From contig PANA01000005.1 of the NCBI GenBank assembly GCA_002708265.1, forward strand, positions 397,626 to 461,625: a stretch of DNA of 64,000 nucleotides. Direction: 5' to 3'. The notes beneath the pieces were generated by a model. That model did no database searches, had not been told where the DNA came from, and worked only from the letters and a program-made list of their open reading frames with translations. The stretch comes from Legionellales bacterium (GTDB lineage: Bacteria > Pseudomonadota > Gammaproteobacteria > Berkiellales > Berkiellaceae). Below are positions 34,125-43,580 of this stretch, piece after piece; position 1 is the first letter of the stretch, and each line of letters begins with the position of its first letter. A program made the position numbers and the translations under genes.

Positions 34125-34292
34125 GTGGCCCTTAAGCTAAGTTTACAAGCTGCGCTAGGCGCTTTTTGCCTATGCTTATCCCCAGCTGCACTTGCCAGTG
34201 TTTTGCTGATAGTGCCGCCTGAGCAAAATCATACTATTCAAGCACTTCCGACCGTCGCAATAGAAACGAGCCAGCCGCTCGCTGCCCCCTAA
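34125..34292 (+). CDS. Small exported peptide, function unknown
   Basis: A 55-residue ORF starting at GTG with a strong ATGGAGGAAG ribosome site six bases upstream. The product has a plausible signal peptide, VALKLSLQAALGAFCLCLSPAALA, leaving a mature peptide of about 31 residues with Pro-rich ends and no cysteines. It lies between the ABC ATPase (divergent) and DoxX. The ribosome site and signal sequence are the main reasons to believe it. Confidence 0.45.
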   Translation: MALKLSLQAALGAFCLCLSPAALASVLLIVPPEQNHTIQALPTVAIETSQPLAAP

Positions 34293-34369
34293 ATTTAGTT
34301 AGCCCCCTTTTTAATATAATGCATGCTACCTTAAATACAGCAGGCTTTTATTATTTAGTTGAGTTTCTT

Positions 34370-34837
34370 ATGGGGGAAATGGCCTTGTTAAAACATATTA
34401 GCTCTCTTTTATCTAAGAGTACGCGTTATAGCAATGCGTTTTCGTCCGTATACAATTTAGTGTTGCGTTTATATTTAGCAAAAGTTTTTTTCAGTTCAGG
34501 CCTTCTCAAGGTGCAAAACTGGGGAAACACACTTCACCTGTATGATAGTAAGTACAGTGTGCCCTTACTACCGTATGAGATGGCGGCTTATCTTGGCACT
34601 GCTGCAGAATTAGCGATTCCTGTCTTTTTGGGCTTGGGCTTAGGAGCTCGTTTACCTGCTATCGGCTTATTTCTATTTAATGTTGTTGCCGTCTATAGCT
34701 ATCCTACTTTATGGACAGACAGCGGCTGGTGTTTGATGAAAGATCATTTATTGTGGGGCGTTATGTGTGCCACATTATTCTTCCACGGCTCAGGTAAATT
34801 TTCACTGGATTATTTATTGGTCCGTAAAGATACATAA
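34370..34837 (+). CDS. DoxX-family membrane protein
   Basis: An integral membrane protein with four hydrophobic helices. The pattern RLYLAKVFFSSGLLKVQNW near the N-terminus, then AAELAIPVFLGLGLGARLPAIGLFLFN, and DHLLWGVMCATLFFHGSGKFSLDY at the end is typical of DoxX/TQO proteins. A TATAAT at 34314-34319 overlaps the first in-frame ATG (34319), so I take ATG 34370 (155 residues) as start, with low certainty. A bidirectional terminator follows. Function poorly defined; some members join quinone-linked thiosulfate or stress complexes. Confidence 0.78.
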   Translation: MGEMALLKHISSLLSKSTRYSNAFSSVYNLVLRLYLAKVFFSSGLLKVQNWGNTLHLYDSKYSVPLLPYEMAAYLGTAAELAIPVFLGLGLGARLPAIGLFLFNVVAVYSYPTLWTDSGWCLMKDHLLWGVMCATLFFHGSGKFSLDYLLVRKDT

Positions 34838-34850
34838 AAGATATATGATG

Positions 34851-34879
34851 AAAAAAGCCCTCATTATGAGGGCTTTTTT
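34851..34879. terminator. Bidirectional rho-independent terminator
   Basis: A 12-bp perfect stem (AAAAAAGCCCTC / GAGGGCTTTTTT) with a 5-base loop lies between the DoxX gene and the converging E2 gene. The A-rich and T-rich flanks give a U-tract on both strands. Confidence 0.9.
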
Positions 34880-36012
34880 CATGGCTTTGACAAACTATCC
34901 ATCAGGGTTTTTAGAAATCGGGTAGCCTCTCCCCCGGTAACCCCTCGATGATCGAAAGTTAAAGATAACGGCAACAAATGTCCGATAGTAACAGTATTAT
35001 TTTTAACAACTGGCGTTTGCGTTAAACGCCCTACTCCTAAGATCGCAACGGCTGGTGGCACGACAATCGGTGAAGCAAACTGTCCTGCAAACTTCCCAAA
35101 ATTTGACAGCGTCAATGTGGCACCTTTTAAGGCGTCAGGGGTAAAGCTTTTCTCTTGCGCTGCTTTTTTAAACTGATTAATGGTTTCTCTAAGGGCTTGT
35201 CTATCTTTATCTTGAATATCTTTTAGGACAGGGACAAACAATCCTTCTGGACTATCAACTGCCATACCTAGATGTAGCGCCTTGTGGACTTTAACTGACT
35301 CTGAGGCTGTATCAAACCAAGCATTTAAACCAGGCTCTGCTTTTACACCTTCTACAATCGCTTCAATAATGCGTACCGTAATATCACCTTTTTCAATCCA
35401 AGCGCTGACATCAACGGTATCGTATATTGAAACCGGAACAACCTGCGCTTTTGAAGAAATCATTGCATGAGCCATTGACCGTCTTGGGCCACGCAGGGGT
35501 TCAAAGCCCTCAGGAGGATTTTGGCTTACTGCGCTCACGGGATTTGATACTGATGAGGAGGGCAAGTCGGTCATTAACACAGCACCTTTCGGTCCTGATC
35601 CTTTTACTTTCGTCAAATCAATGTGCATTTGCCGAGCGCGAGCTCTAACCGCAGGGGCAGCTAATACAGTAGCACCCTCTGTAGCCTGTGCTGAAAAAGA
35701 GACATCTTCAATTACGGTGTCACCTTCTTCAATTTTTCCAGCCACTGTCGTACTACTCTGAGCAACAGGCTCACTTACCGCACTGGCAAATTGCACTAAA
35801 GGGGCACCCGTTTGAATGACATCACCTGGTTTACCATGGAGCTTTTCGACGATTCCTGCCTGTGGCGCGGGTACTTCAACGACGGCCTTGGCTGTTTCCA
35901 TCGACACCAAGGGGGCATCCAGCTCAACGTGGTCACCTTCTTTCACGTGCCATTCGACAATCTCTGCATCCGGTAGGCCTTCTCCTAAATCCGGTAAAGT
36001 AAATGTGGACAC
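34879..36012 (-). CDS. bkdB: Branched-chain 2-oxo acid dehydrogenase E2 (dihydrolipoyl acyltransferase)
   Basis: Starting at GTG 36012, which shares one base with the E1-beta stop (TAGTG), the product has 377 residues. An apparent 51-residue upstream extension only reads through E1-beta. The N-terminal lipoyl domain has METAKAVVE with Lys42 as lipoylation site. A subunit-binding domain lies at about 115-150 (AAPAVRARARQMHIDL), then a catalytic CAT domain. The usual HxxxDG near the end reads DHRGVTGG, with Thr for Asp, as in a known E2 subfamily. It transfers acyl groups to CoA. No E3 gene is in the window. Confidence 0.9.
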   Translation of the reverse strand: MSTFTLPDLGEGLPDAEIVEWHVKEGDHVELDAPLVSMETAKAVVEVPAPQAGIVEKLHGKPGDVIQTGAPLVQFASAVSEPVAQSSTTVAGKIEEGDTVIEDVSFSAQATEGATVLAAPAVRARARQMHIDLTKVKGSGPKGAVLMTDLPSSSVSNPVSAVSQNPPEGFEPLRGPRRSMAHAMISSKAQVVPVSIYDTVDVSAWIEKGDITVRIIEAIVEGVKAEPGLNAWFDTASESVKVHKALHLGMAVDSPEGLFVPVLKDIQDKDRQALRETINQFKKAAQEKSFTPDALKGATLTLSNFGKFAGQFASPIVVPPAVAILGVGRLTQTPVVKNNTVTIGHLLPLSLTFDHRGVTGGEATRFLKTLMDSLSKP

Positions 36013-36989
36013 TATGCGTACTCCATGGTTTGTAAAACGGCCTGCACTATTTGTTTTGTCTGAGGCATATAAGTGTTTTCCAACCTGTATAAAGGCATGA
36101 CAGTATCGAAACCCGAAACAAATTGTATCGGGGCCTTCAAGTCCATCAATGCATATTCTGCACATCGAGCAGCAATTTCAGAGGCGATAGAACAGGTTTT
36201 AACAGACTCTTGAGCAATCACACAGCGGCCAGTTTTTTGTACTGATGATAAAATCGTATTAATATCCAGTGGCTTGACCGTGGCAACATCAATTAACTCG
36301 ACATCAATGCCTTGTTGAACACACTGTGCAGCGGCTTCTCGCGTTTCATGCATCAACGCGCCCCAAGAGATGAGCGTCACGGCATTGCCTTGTCTTTCTA
36401 CAAAGCATTTATCCAATGGTAATCCCTCACCATCGTCTAATACGGTTTGTTTTACTTTTCGATAAACACGTTTCGGCTCTAAGAAAATAACCGGATCTGG
36501 ATTATGAATAGCAGACAGCAGTAATCCGTAGGCTCGCTTGGGAGAGGATGGAATGACCACTCTCAATCCAGGAATGTGCGCAAACATGGCTTCGAAACTT
36601 TCCGAGTGGTGCTCTGGGGCATGTATACCGCCTCCATACGGTGCTCTTAAAACCATCGGGCAAGACAGACGACCTCGAGTACGATTTCTTAACCGGCTAG
36701 CGTGTGAACATATCTGATCGAATGTCGCATAGCTGAAACCCATGAACTGTATTTCGGCTACTGGCTTAAGCCCCATAGCAGACATTCCCACTGCTAAACC
36801 AGCGATCATATTTTCAGCAAGGGGCGTATCTAAAACTTGTTCCGAAAAATCTATCTTTAGACCGTCGGTGGCGCGAAAAACCCCGCCATTGGTGCCGACA
36901 TCTTCACCGAAAACCACAACATTATGATCATCCGATAAAGCTCGACGTAAGGCCATTGTCACGCCTTCAATTAAGGTGATATCAGCCAT
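36012..36989 (-). CDS. bkdA2: 2-oxo acid dehydrogenase E1 beta subunit
   Basis: A 325-residue transketolase-like beta subunit. VVFGEDVGTNGGVFRATDGL at about 24-43, then DTPLAENMIAGLAVG and APYGGGIHAPEHHSES with the conserved His pair, show the family. It pairs with the E1-alpha product upstream to decarboxylate branched-chain 2-oxo acids using thiamine diphosphate. It overlaps E1-alpha by eight bases, and its stop is fused to the E2 start, so the order is LeuDH-E1a-E1b-E2. Confidence 0.92.
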   Translation of the reverse strand: MADITLIEGVTMALRRALSDDHNVVVFGEDVGTNGGVFRATDGLKIDFSEQVLDTPLAENMIAGLAVGMSAMGLKPVAEIQFMGFSYATFDQICSHASRLRNRTRGRLSCPMVLRAPYGGGIHAPEHHSESFEAMFAHIPGLRVVIPSSPKRAYGLLLSAIHNPDPVIFLEPKRVYRKVKQTVLDDGEGLPLDKCFVERQGNAVTLISWGALMHETREAAAQCVQQGIDVELIDVATVKPLDINTILSSVQKTGRCVIAQESVKTCSIASEIAARCAEYALMDLKAPIQFVSGFDTVMPLYRLENTYMPQTKQIVQAVLQTMEYA

Positions 36990-38058
36990 TACGACGTCCT
37001 TTTAGTGTTTCCCATTGATCTAAATAGACTTCAGGCAAAGTGTGATACAGCGACTCAAATGCACTTTCAGGCGACTGAGGGGGTGTTTCTAAATAATTTT
37101 TCACAGATGATTCAATTGCTGCAGTGACATTTTGATTCAATATCTGTTCTTTTTTATCATCCCACTGCTGGGTGTTTTCGAGATACGTTCGCATCCTTTG
37201 TATTGGATCTTTACTAGAATTTTCTTCCAATTCACCCGTCGGTCGATAGCGGCTTGCATCATCTGCTGTGGTATGGTCGCTCATTCGATAACTCATCATC
37301 TCAATCAAAGCAGGTCCTTTTCCAGAACGCGCATGCGCGATAGCTTTGCGAGTTTCACTTAGAACCCCTATGACATCATTACCATCTATCTGAATACCTT
37401 GTATCCCAGCTGCCAGACCTTTCTGAGCAAGCGTCTGCGCACCCGTTTGAGAATCATACGGTACCGAAATTGCCCACTGATTATTATTGACCACAAAGAC
37501 AATCGGAAGTGACCAAACAGCTGCCACGTTCATAGCCTCATAGAAATCCCCTCGAGAGGTTCCGCCATCACCGATAGTAGCCACCACTACATTAGCCGTT
37601 TTTTGATGCTTGAGAGCAAAAGCAGCACCTGCACCATAAAGCGTTTGCGAAGCAATGGGAACACAGATAGGAAAATCGCGTGGACAATGCTCAAATTGAG
37701 AGCCTCTCTCATCTCCTCCCCAATACAAAAGCACTTCTTCCATTTTGACGCCACGAATAAGCTGAGCGCCAACATCACGGTAATACGGACACAGCACATC
37801 ATCTGTTTCCATCGCCATTCCAGTGCCAACCGTAAATGCTTCGGCACCCTTTACTGATGGGTATGTGCCTAATTTTCCAGTTCTTTGTAGAGCAATTGCT
37901 TTTTTGTCGAAGTGTCTTACCTTGACCATCCACTCATATAATGTTTTAGCCTCATCAGCTGCAACATTTTCTGGCCAATCCCCCACTAAGACGCCGTCTT
38001 GGTTTAAAACTTGGCGCCATGGAATGTCATAGTGGGCAATAATTTTATCGCTACTCAC
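36982..38058 (-). CDS. bkdA1: 2-oxo acid dehydrogenase E1 alpha subunit
   Basis: The 358-residue thiamine-diphosphate-binding subunit shows the GDGGTSRGDFYEAMNVAAVW motif around residues 168-187 and NNNQWAIS, which together bind magnesium-ThDP. MSYRMSDHTTADDASRYR is the phosphorylation-loop region typical of branched-chain rather than acetyl-transferring E1. It overlaps the leucine dehydrogenase stop by eight bases. The product oxidatively decarboxylates 2-oxoisocaproate and relatives to acyl-CoA with E1-beta, E2 and an E3 from elsewhere. Confidence 0.92.
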   Translation of the reverse strand: MSSDKIIAHYDIPWRQVLNQDGVLVGDWPENVAADEAKTLYEWMVKVRHFDKKAIALQRTGKLGTYPSVKGAEAFTVGTGMAMETDDVLCPYYRDVGAQLIRGVKMEEVLLYWGGDERGSQFEHCPRDFPICVPIASQTLYGAGAAFALKHQKTANVVVATIGDGGTSRGDFYEAMNVAAVWSLPIVFVVNNNQWAISVPYDSQTGAQTLAQKGLAAGIQGIQIDGNDVIGVLSETRKAIAHARSGKGPALIEMMSYRMSDHTTADDASRYRPTGELEENSSKDPIQRMRTYLENTQQWDDKKEQILNQNVTAAIESSVKNYLETPPQSPESAFESLYHTLPEVYLDQWETLKGRRNG

Positions 38059-39127
38059 TGCTGGCTTCCTTGTTTTTCTTTAAATCACTTAGACGCTCAA
38101 GCGCTATTTTATCGGCGACTTCAGAGGGAGGGAGTCCCTCATCTTTAGCGCGCTGTAACACAGTTCGAGTGGTCTCAAAAATTTCGTGTACTTTTTGAAC
38201 AATAGCTTCTTCAGAGGCTTGTTGATACTGATAGGCAACATGAATAATGCCACCAGAATTAATCACATAATCAGGTGCGACAATGATCCCTTTATCTTGC
38301 AGTCGAAACGCATCTTTAGGCGTCGCCAATTGATTATTTGCAGCACCGGCTACAACCGTCGCATTTAAACGTTTAATAGTTTTTTCAGACAAAGTCCCAC
38401 CAACGGCACAAGGACTGAATATCTCGGCTTTTGCGTCGTAAATATCTTCTAACGTACTAGTTTGTGCGCCTAATTCATTTGCACAAAAATCAACCGCTTC
38501 AGGATTGGCATCACAGACAATTAGCTTAGCCCCATCGTCTTTTAATAACTTGCACAACTTTAAACCAACATGACCAACACCTTGCACCGCAACTGTTAAC
38601 CCTTCAAATGAAGTTTTTGACAGTTGAGCTTCTACGGCGGCCTTCATACCACAAAACACACCAAGAGCCGTCAGAGAGGAAGGATCACTTGGTCCAACGC
38701 TCACTTTTGAGGTACAGGTAACATAAGACGTGCGCTGGGCAATAACGTCCATGTCCTCGACATTAGTCCCCATATCTACTGCGGTAATGTACTGCCCATC
38801 AAGGCTTTCTACAAAATCACCGAAGGCTTCAAACAATGCCTTTCGATCCCAATTTTTTCCTTCTGGAACCCAAATCACAGACTTACCACCCCCAAGTGGT
38901 AATCCGGCCATTAATGACTTTAATGTCATCCCACGCGCTAGACGCAGCACATCTTCAACAGCACTACTGGTTGAATCATATTGACGAAGACGACATCCTC
39001 CAAGAGAGGGGCCTGCCGTCGTATCATGAATGGCAATCAAGCACCGTAAACCGGTTTTAGGATCGAACTTGGCATGTAGCTCTCCGAATCCTTTATCAAG
39101 ACAGTCTTTCATCCACTCTTCGTACAT
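38051..39127 (-). CDS. ldh: Leucine dehydrogenase (Leu/Phe/Val dehydrogenase family)
   Basis: A 358-residue NAD-dependent amino-acid dehydrogenase. The catalytic region is GMTLKSLMAGLPLGGGKSVIW, with Lys70 and Lys82, and the dinucleotide-binding loop is VQGVGHVG. It deaminates leucine, isoleucine or valine to the 2-oxo acids used by the E1/E2 genes downstream. As first gene of the (-) operon it commits branched-chain amino acids to catabolism. A 77 to 89-bp gap separates it from the divergent acyl-CoA dehydrogenase gene and must hold both promoters. Leu versus Val preference cannot be told. Confidence 0.9.
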   Translation of the reverse strand: MYEEWMKDCLDKGFGELHAKFDPKTGLRCLIAIHDTTAGPSLGGCRLRQYDSTSSAVEDVLRLARGMTLKSLMAGLPLGGGKSVIWVPEGKNWDRKALFEAFGDFVESLDGQYITAVDMGTNVEDMDVIAQRTSYVTCTSKVSVGPSDPSSLTALGVFCGMKAAVEAQLSKTSFEGLTVAVQGVGHVGLKLCKLLKDDGAKLIVCDANPEAVDFCANELGAQTSTLEDIYDAKAEIFSPCAVGGTLSEKTIKRLNATVVAGAANNQLATPKDAFRLQDKGIIVAPDYVINSGGIIHVAYQYQQASEEAIVQKVHEIFETTRTVLQRAKDEGLPPSEVADKIALERLSDLKKNKEASSE

Positions 39128-39216
39128 GCCAATTTCCTTTTGATAATAGTTGACTTACTCTTTTAGTTATTCACTATTGTCGATCTTAAGCTCATGTCTT
39201 ATAGGTGACAAGCATC

Positions 39217-40344
39217 ATGCAATTTTCGAACGAACACCAACTTATTAAAGAAGCGGCCGAACAGTTTGCTAACCAGCACCTTGTCAACAATAGTGAGCAC
39301 TGGGCACAAGCGGGTGCTCTACCCGAGTCATTGTTTCACGACCTTGGCGCACAAGGCTTTATGGGTATCTTGTTACCCGATAGCTTTGGCGGAGCCAATC
39401 TTGATTATCAGGCTTACGCCTTGATTTTAGAAGGCCTGGCATACGGTGATGCTGCTTGCTCTACTTTGGTAAGTGTGCACAACTCAGTTGGCACTTTACC
39501 GATTTATCATTATGGAACTCATGAGCAACAATCTCTCTTTTTACCAGGGTGTGCTAGTGGTAAGCAAATCGCTGGCTTTGCTTTGTCAGAACCCCAAGCT
39601 GGTTCTGATGCTGCTGCGATTAAAACAAAAGCAGAAAAAGTGGGTAATGAGTACATCATTAATGGTGCCAAACAATTCATAACTGCAGGCAAAAGTGCAC
39701 ACCTGATGATTGTGATTGCGACATTAGACGATCACCACCACACAGCGTTTATTGTTCCAACTAACACACCTGGCTATATCGTCGACAAAGTTGAAAAGAA
39801 AATGGGACAAGAGGCAGCAGAAACTGTTGCTTTACGCTTTGAGAATTGTCGGGTACCTGAAAGCTATCGACTGGGTGAAGAAGGCCAAGGCTTAAAAATT
39901 GCCTTATCTCAATTAGAAGCTGGACGGATAGGTATTGCCTCACAGGCACTAGGGATCGCAAGTCGAGCATTTGATTGTGCTAATCAGTATGCAAAGGAAC
40001 GCCACACTTTTGGTCAATCCTTAAATGAGCATCAGCACATTGCCTTTTTGCTTGCTGAAATGGCAACTCGTTTAGAAGCGATTCGAAGTTTAATTTGGCG
40101 CACTGCTGTAGCTAAAGATGCTGGCCAGCCGGTAAAACAGCTGGCCGCAATGGCGAAGCTGTTTGCTTCTGAGAATGCTGAGTGGATATGCCGTCAAGCG
40201 ATTCAAATTCATGGTGGCTATGGCTATCTCCAGGACTTCCCGGTGGAACGCTTATACCGAGATGTTCGCGTTACCAGCATTTACGAAGGCACCAGTGAAG
40301 TTCAGAAGATGATTATTGCCCGCTCATTAAGCGAGCATGCGTAA
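39217..40344 (+). CDS. Acyl-CoA dehydrogenase (isobutyryl/2-methylbutyryl-CoA type)
   Basis: Starting at ATG 39217 behind AGGTG (a GTG four codons earlier is an alternative), the product has 375 residues. FALSEPQAGSDAAAIKTKA and the C-terminal IQIHGGYGYLQDFPVERLYRDVRVTSIYEGTSEVQ are acyl-CoA dehydrogenase signatures. The Glu in IYEGTSE is the typical catalytic base of the short-chain class. Position beside leucine dehydrogenase and an HSD10-like gene suggests the isobutyryl-CoA or 2-methylbutyryl-CoA step. FAD is reoxidised by ETF. Confidence 0.9.
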   Translation: MQFSNEHQLIKEAAEQFANQHLVNNSEHWAQAGALPESLFHDLGAQGFMGILLPDSFGGANLDYQAYALILEGLAYGDAACSTLVSVHNSVGTLPIYHYGTHEQQSLFLPGCASGKQIAGFALSEPQAGSDAAAIKTKAEKVGNEYIINGAKQFITAGKSAHLMIVIATLDDHHHTAFIVPTNTPGYIVDKVEKKMGQEAAETVALRFENCRVPESYRLGEEGQGLKIALSQLEAGRIGIASQALGIASRAFDCANQYAKERHTFGQSLNEHQHIAFLLAEMATRLEAIRSLIWRTAVAKDAGQPVKQLAAMAKLFASENAEWICRQAIQIHGGYGYLQDFPVERLYRDVRVTSIYEGTSEVQKMIIARSLSEHA

Positions 40345-41085
40345 TCCTCCATCTAAACGAATGATTTCGCCATTGAGATAACTATTTTCAATAATATGCG
40401 CCACTAGACGTGCAAACTCTTGTGGTTTTGCGAGCCGCTTTGGAAAAGCAACGTGCTCGATTAAGTCATCCCGAATATCTTCGGGAATGCTTTCCATCAT
40501 TGGTGTTTCAACCAAGCCTGGTGCAATCGTCATTACTCTGACGCCATAACGGGCCAGCTCGCGAGCAATGGGGAGTGTCATCGCCGCCACGGCCCCTTTT
40601 GAGGCACTGTACGCCGCTTGACCGATTTGACCTTCAAAAGCGGCAATTGAAGCCGTCTGAATCATTACCCCCTGATCTTCAGAATCAATACTGTTTTGTG
40701 TCATGCGATGAGCACACAGTCTCAGGACATTAAAGGTTCCGATGAGGTTAATATTGATCACCTTTGAAAAGTCTTCTAAAGGATAAGGACCCTTTTTAGA
40801 TAAAACGCGCTGCCCTTCTACAATACCTGCACAGTGCACCACGATCCGTGCGGGAGCATCCCACTGCTTTTCAATGGTATCAAGTGCTTTTTCAATGGCT
40901 TTAGGATCACTCACATCAGCTTTTAGACTCAAGGCATTATATTTTTTAACTTGCTCGGCCATTAAATCAGCGTTTAAATCTAACATCGCAACTTTTGCGC
41001 CATGCTCAGATAAATAAGCAGCACAAGCCGCCCCCATCCCTGACGCTGCTCCTGTTACCAAGGCCACTTGTCCTGATATTTCCAT
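40327..41085 (-). CDS. HSD10-type 3-hydroxyacyl-CoA dehydrogenase (SDR)
   Basis: A 252-residue SDR very like mitochondrial HSD17B10. TGAASGMGAACA binds NAD, and SIAAFEGQIGQAAYSASKGAV carries the catalytic Tyr and Lys. VMTIAPGLVETPMM and a C-terminal NGEIIRLDGGLRM are characteristic. HSD10 oxidises 2-methyl-3-hydroxybutyryl-CoA in isoleucine degradation and other short 3-hydroxyacyl-CoAs. It converges on the acyl-CoA dehydrogenase gene with an 18-base overlap. CAGGAGA precedes the ATG. Confidence 0.88.
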   Translation of the reverse strand: MEISGQVALVTGAASGMGAACAAYLSEHGAKVAMLDLNADLMAEQVKKYNALSLKADVSDPKAIEKALDTIEKQWDAPARIVVHCAGIVEGQRVLSKKGPYPLEDFSKVININLIGTFNVLRLCAHRMTQNSIDSEDQGVMIQTASIAAFEGQIGQAAYSASKGAVAAMTLPIARELARYGVRVMTIAPGLVETPMMESIPEDIRDDLIEHVAFPKRLAKPQEFARLVAHIIENSYLNGEIIRLDGGLRMLA

Positions 41086-41222
41086 TGCAATTTCTCCTGC
41101 AGGTTTTTAAATATCATACCCAAAATTTTACAGCTATGTAGATAACCTGAGTCTTTGTGAGTTGTGGTTATCAAGCTCAATCGATAGGCTGAGTTTGGCA
41201 TTTCAAAAGGAAATAAAATGGC

Positions 41223-42383
41223 ATGGAAGATGTACTCGCCACCGACTTAGATGAGAGCTTAGGGCTTTTAAAAGACAGCGTAACGGCCTTTGCTCAAAAA
41301 GAGATAGCCCCCCTAGCGGATGAGATTGATCGTTCGAATCAATTCCCACGTCACTTGTGGCCTAAATTAGGCGAGATGGGGTTACTTGGTATTACGGCAC
41401 CTGAGGGTTATGGGGGGTCTGAAATGGGCTACTTCGCACATACCTTAGCAGTAGAAGCCATTTCTAGAGCAAGTGGCTCAATCGCTTTGAGTTATGGTGC
41501 GCACTCCAACTTATGTGTTGATCAGATTTCACGTCACGGTAGTAAGGAACAGAAAGCCCGTTTTCTACCACGCTTAATCAGTGGTGAGCACGTAGGCGCA
41601 CTGGCAATGAGTGAAACGGGCTCTGGTTCAGATGTTATGTCCATGCAATGTAAGGCAGAAAAAAAAGCCGATGGCTATTTGCTGAATGGACATAAGATGT
41701 GGATTACAAATGGACCTGAAGCCGATGTAGTGGTGGTGTATGCTCGTACAGGCCCGAATGGTGGCTCTAAGGAAATCACCGCCTTTTTAGTTGAGAAGAC
41801 GTTTCCTGGTTTTAGCTGTGCCCAAAAACTCGATAAATTGGGTATGAGAGGCTCTGATACATGTGAATTGGTCTTTAACGATTGCTTAGTTCCTGAATCC
41901 AATATTTTATCAGAGGTCAATATGGGGGCAAAGGTACTGATGAGTGGCTTGAACACCGAGCGGCTCATTTTATCTGGTGGACCTCTGGGGCTTATGCAAG
42001 CCGCATTGGATGTTGTTCTACCGTATGTACATGAGCGTAAACAATTTGGACAATCAATTGGTCAATTTCAATTAATACAAAGTAAAGTGGCCGATATGTA
42101 TACTCGTTTGCAAGCATGTCGTGCTTATGTCTACAGTGCGGCAAGGGCTGCTGATGCACAACGTTTAGACAATAAGTTGGCAGCTTCCGTCATTTTAATG
42201 TGTGCAGAGTCTGCTACCGCGGTCGCCCTAGATGCCATACAGTGTTTAGGCGGAAACGGTTACATTAATGAGTTTCCGACGGGCCGTATTTTGCGTGATG
42301 CCAAGCTATATGAAATTGGTGCTGGCACATCAGAGATTCGACGATTAATTATCGGTAAAGCCCTTTTTAATGAGAGTGCCTAA
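41223..42383 (+). CDS. liuA: Isovaleryl-CoA dehydrogenase
   Basis: The 386-residue flavoenzyme oxidises isovaleryl-CoA to 3-methylcrotonyl-Co[20 protein letters not shown] is the FAD-binding segment, and [16 protein letters not shown] is distinctive of isovaleryl-CoA dehydrogenases. [33 protein letters not shown] ends the protein; the catalytic base in this subfamily lies elsewhere than in short-chain enzymes. It heads an eight-gene operon. Electrons go to ETF, encoded 15 kb downstream. Confidence 0.93.
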   Translation: MEDVLATDLDESLGLLKDSVTAFAQKEIAPLADEIDRSNQFPRHLWPKLGEMGLLGITAPEGYGGSEMGYFAHTLAVEAISRASGSIALSYGAHSNLCVDQISRHGSKEQKARFLPRLISGEHVGALAMSETGSGSDVMSMQCKAEKKADGYLLNGHKMWITNGPEADVVVVYARTGPNGGSKEITAFLVEKTFPGFSCAQKLDKLGMRGSDTCELVFNDCLVPESNILSEVNMGAKVLMSGLNTERLILSGGPLGLMQAALDVVLPYVHERKQFGQSIGQFQLIQSKVADMYTRLQACRAYVYSAARAADAQRLDNKLAASVILMCAESATAVALDAIQCLGGNGYINEFPTGRILRDAKLYEIGAGTSEIRRLIIGKALFNESA

Positions 42384-42392
42384 GGAGAGAAC

Positions 42393-43580
42393 ATGTCTGA
42401 TAACCCAGTGGTGATTGTCGCGGCTACTCGCACACCGATTGGTGACTTACAAGGCAGCTTGTCAACTGTCACTGCTGCTGATTTAGGCGCTGTGGCCATC
42501 AAAGGAGCTTTAGAACAGGGGCACGTTGGGGCCCAAGCCATCGATCAGGTCATTATGGGCTGTGTTTTAAGTGCGGGTCAGGGTCAGGCGCCTGCTCGCC
42601 AAGCCAGCTTAAAAGCTGGACTAAGTAATACAACACCGTGCACAACTATTAATAAAATGTGCGGCTCCGGTCTGCAAGCGGTGATTATGGGGCATGACGC
42701 TTTATTAGCTGGCAGTTCAGAAACCGTTTTGGTGGGCGGACTAGAAAGCATGTCAAATGCGCCATATTTAGTCCCTGGTGCACGTCAAGGCTTACGAATG
42801 GGACACCGCACTTTTGTCGATCATATGTTTATTGATGGGTTAGAAGATGCTTACGAGCGTGGAACCCTTATGGGCGTATATGCAGATCGAACAGCAGAAA
42901 AATATGACATTAGTCGTGAGACGCAAGACGAGTTTACCTTAAACTCTTTATCCAAGGCTCAAAACGCTGCAAGCAGTGGGGCATTTAATGATGAAATCGT
43001 TCCCGTCGAAGTGAAATCAAAACGGGGTAGCGATCAGGTGGTGATAGATGAACTTCCTACCAAAGCTCGCCCTGAAAAAATTCCGTTGTTAAAACCTGCT
43101 TTTAACACAAATGGAACGGTCACTGCGGCAAACGCTAGTGGTATTTCAGATGGGGCCAGCGCGCTCATTTTAACGCGCTTAAAGACCGCCAAAAAACAGG
43201 GCTGGCCAGTGTTAGCGCGAATCGCTGCCCATGGGACTTCGGCTCATGAACCGCAGTGGTTTACGACAGCGCCAATCGGCGCGATTGAAGGTGCCCTAAA
43301 GCGTGCCCAGTGGCAGATTAATGATGTCGATTTATTTGAAATCAATGAAGCTTTTGCAGTGGTCACATTAGCGGCAATGAAAACACTAAAACTGCCTGCC
43401 GAAAAAATTAATATACACGGTGGGGCTTGTGCTTTAGGACATCCTATTGGGGCATCTGGTGCAAGAATTTTAACAACATTAACTCATGCCTTAAAAACCC
43501 ACCAGGTATCCAAAGGGGTTGCCACTCTTTGCATCGGTGGTGGAGAAGCGGTGGCAGTTGCAATTGAGCGGGAGGCTTAA
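42393..43580 (+). CDS. Acetyl-CoA acetyltransferase (thiolase)
   Basis: A 395-residue thiolase with nucleophile region [19 protein letters not shown] (Cys about 88), [31 protein letters not shown] with the catalytic His, and [13 protein letters not shown] with the second Cys. Within the leucine operon it would split acetoacetyl-CoA, made by the CoA-transferase, into two acetyl-CoA. It may also serve isoleucine as 2-methylacetoacetyl-CoA thiolase. AAGGAGAG precedes the ATG, and its stop shares a base with mccB. Confidence 0.93.
   Translation: MSDNPVVIVAATRTPIGDLQGSLSTVTAADLGAVAIKGALEQGHVGAQAIDQVIMGCVLSAGQGQAPARQASLKAGLSNTTPCTTINKMCGSGLQAVIMGHDALLAGSSETVLVGGLESMSNAPYLVPGARQGLRMGHRTFVDHMFIDGLEDAYERGTLMGVYADRTAEKYDISRETQDEFTLNSLSKAQNAASSGAFNDEIVPVEVKSKRGSDQVVIDELPTKARPEKIPLLKPAFNTNGTVTAANASGISDGASALILTRLKTAKKQGWPVLARIAAHGTSAHEPQWFTTAPIGAIEGALKRAQWQINDVDLFEINEAFAVVTLAAMKTLKLPAEKINIHGGACALGHPIGASGARILTTLTHALKTHQVSKGVATLCIGGGEAVAVAIEREA

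Noticed and set aside
36013..36165. 51-residue N-terminal extension of the E2 protein
   Set aside because: It lies entirely inside the E1-beta gene in another frame; the lipoyl domain starts right at GTG 36012, which overlaps the E1-beta stop.
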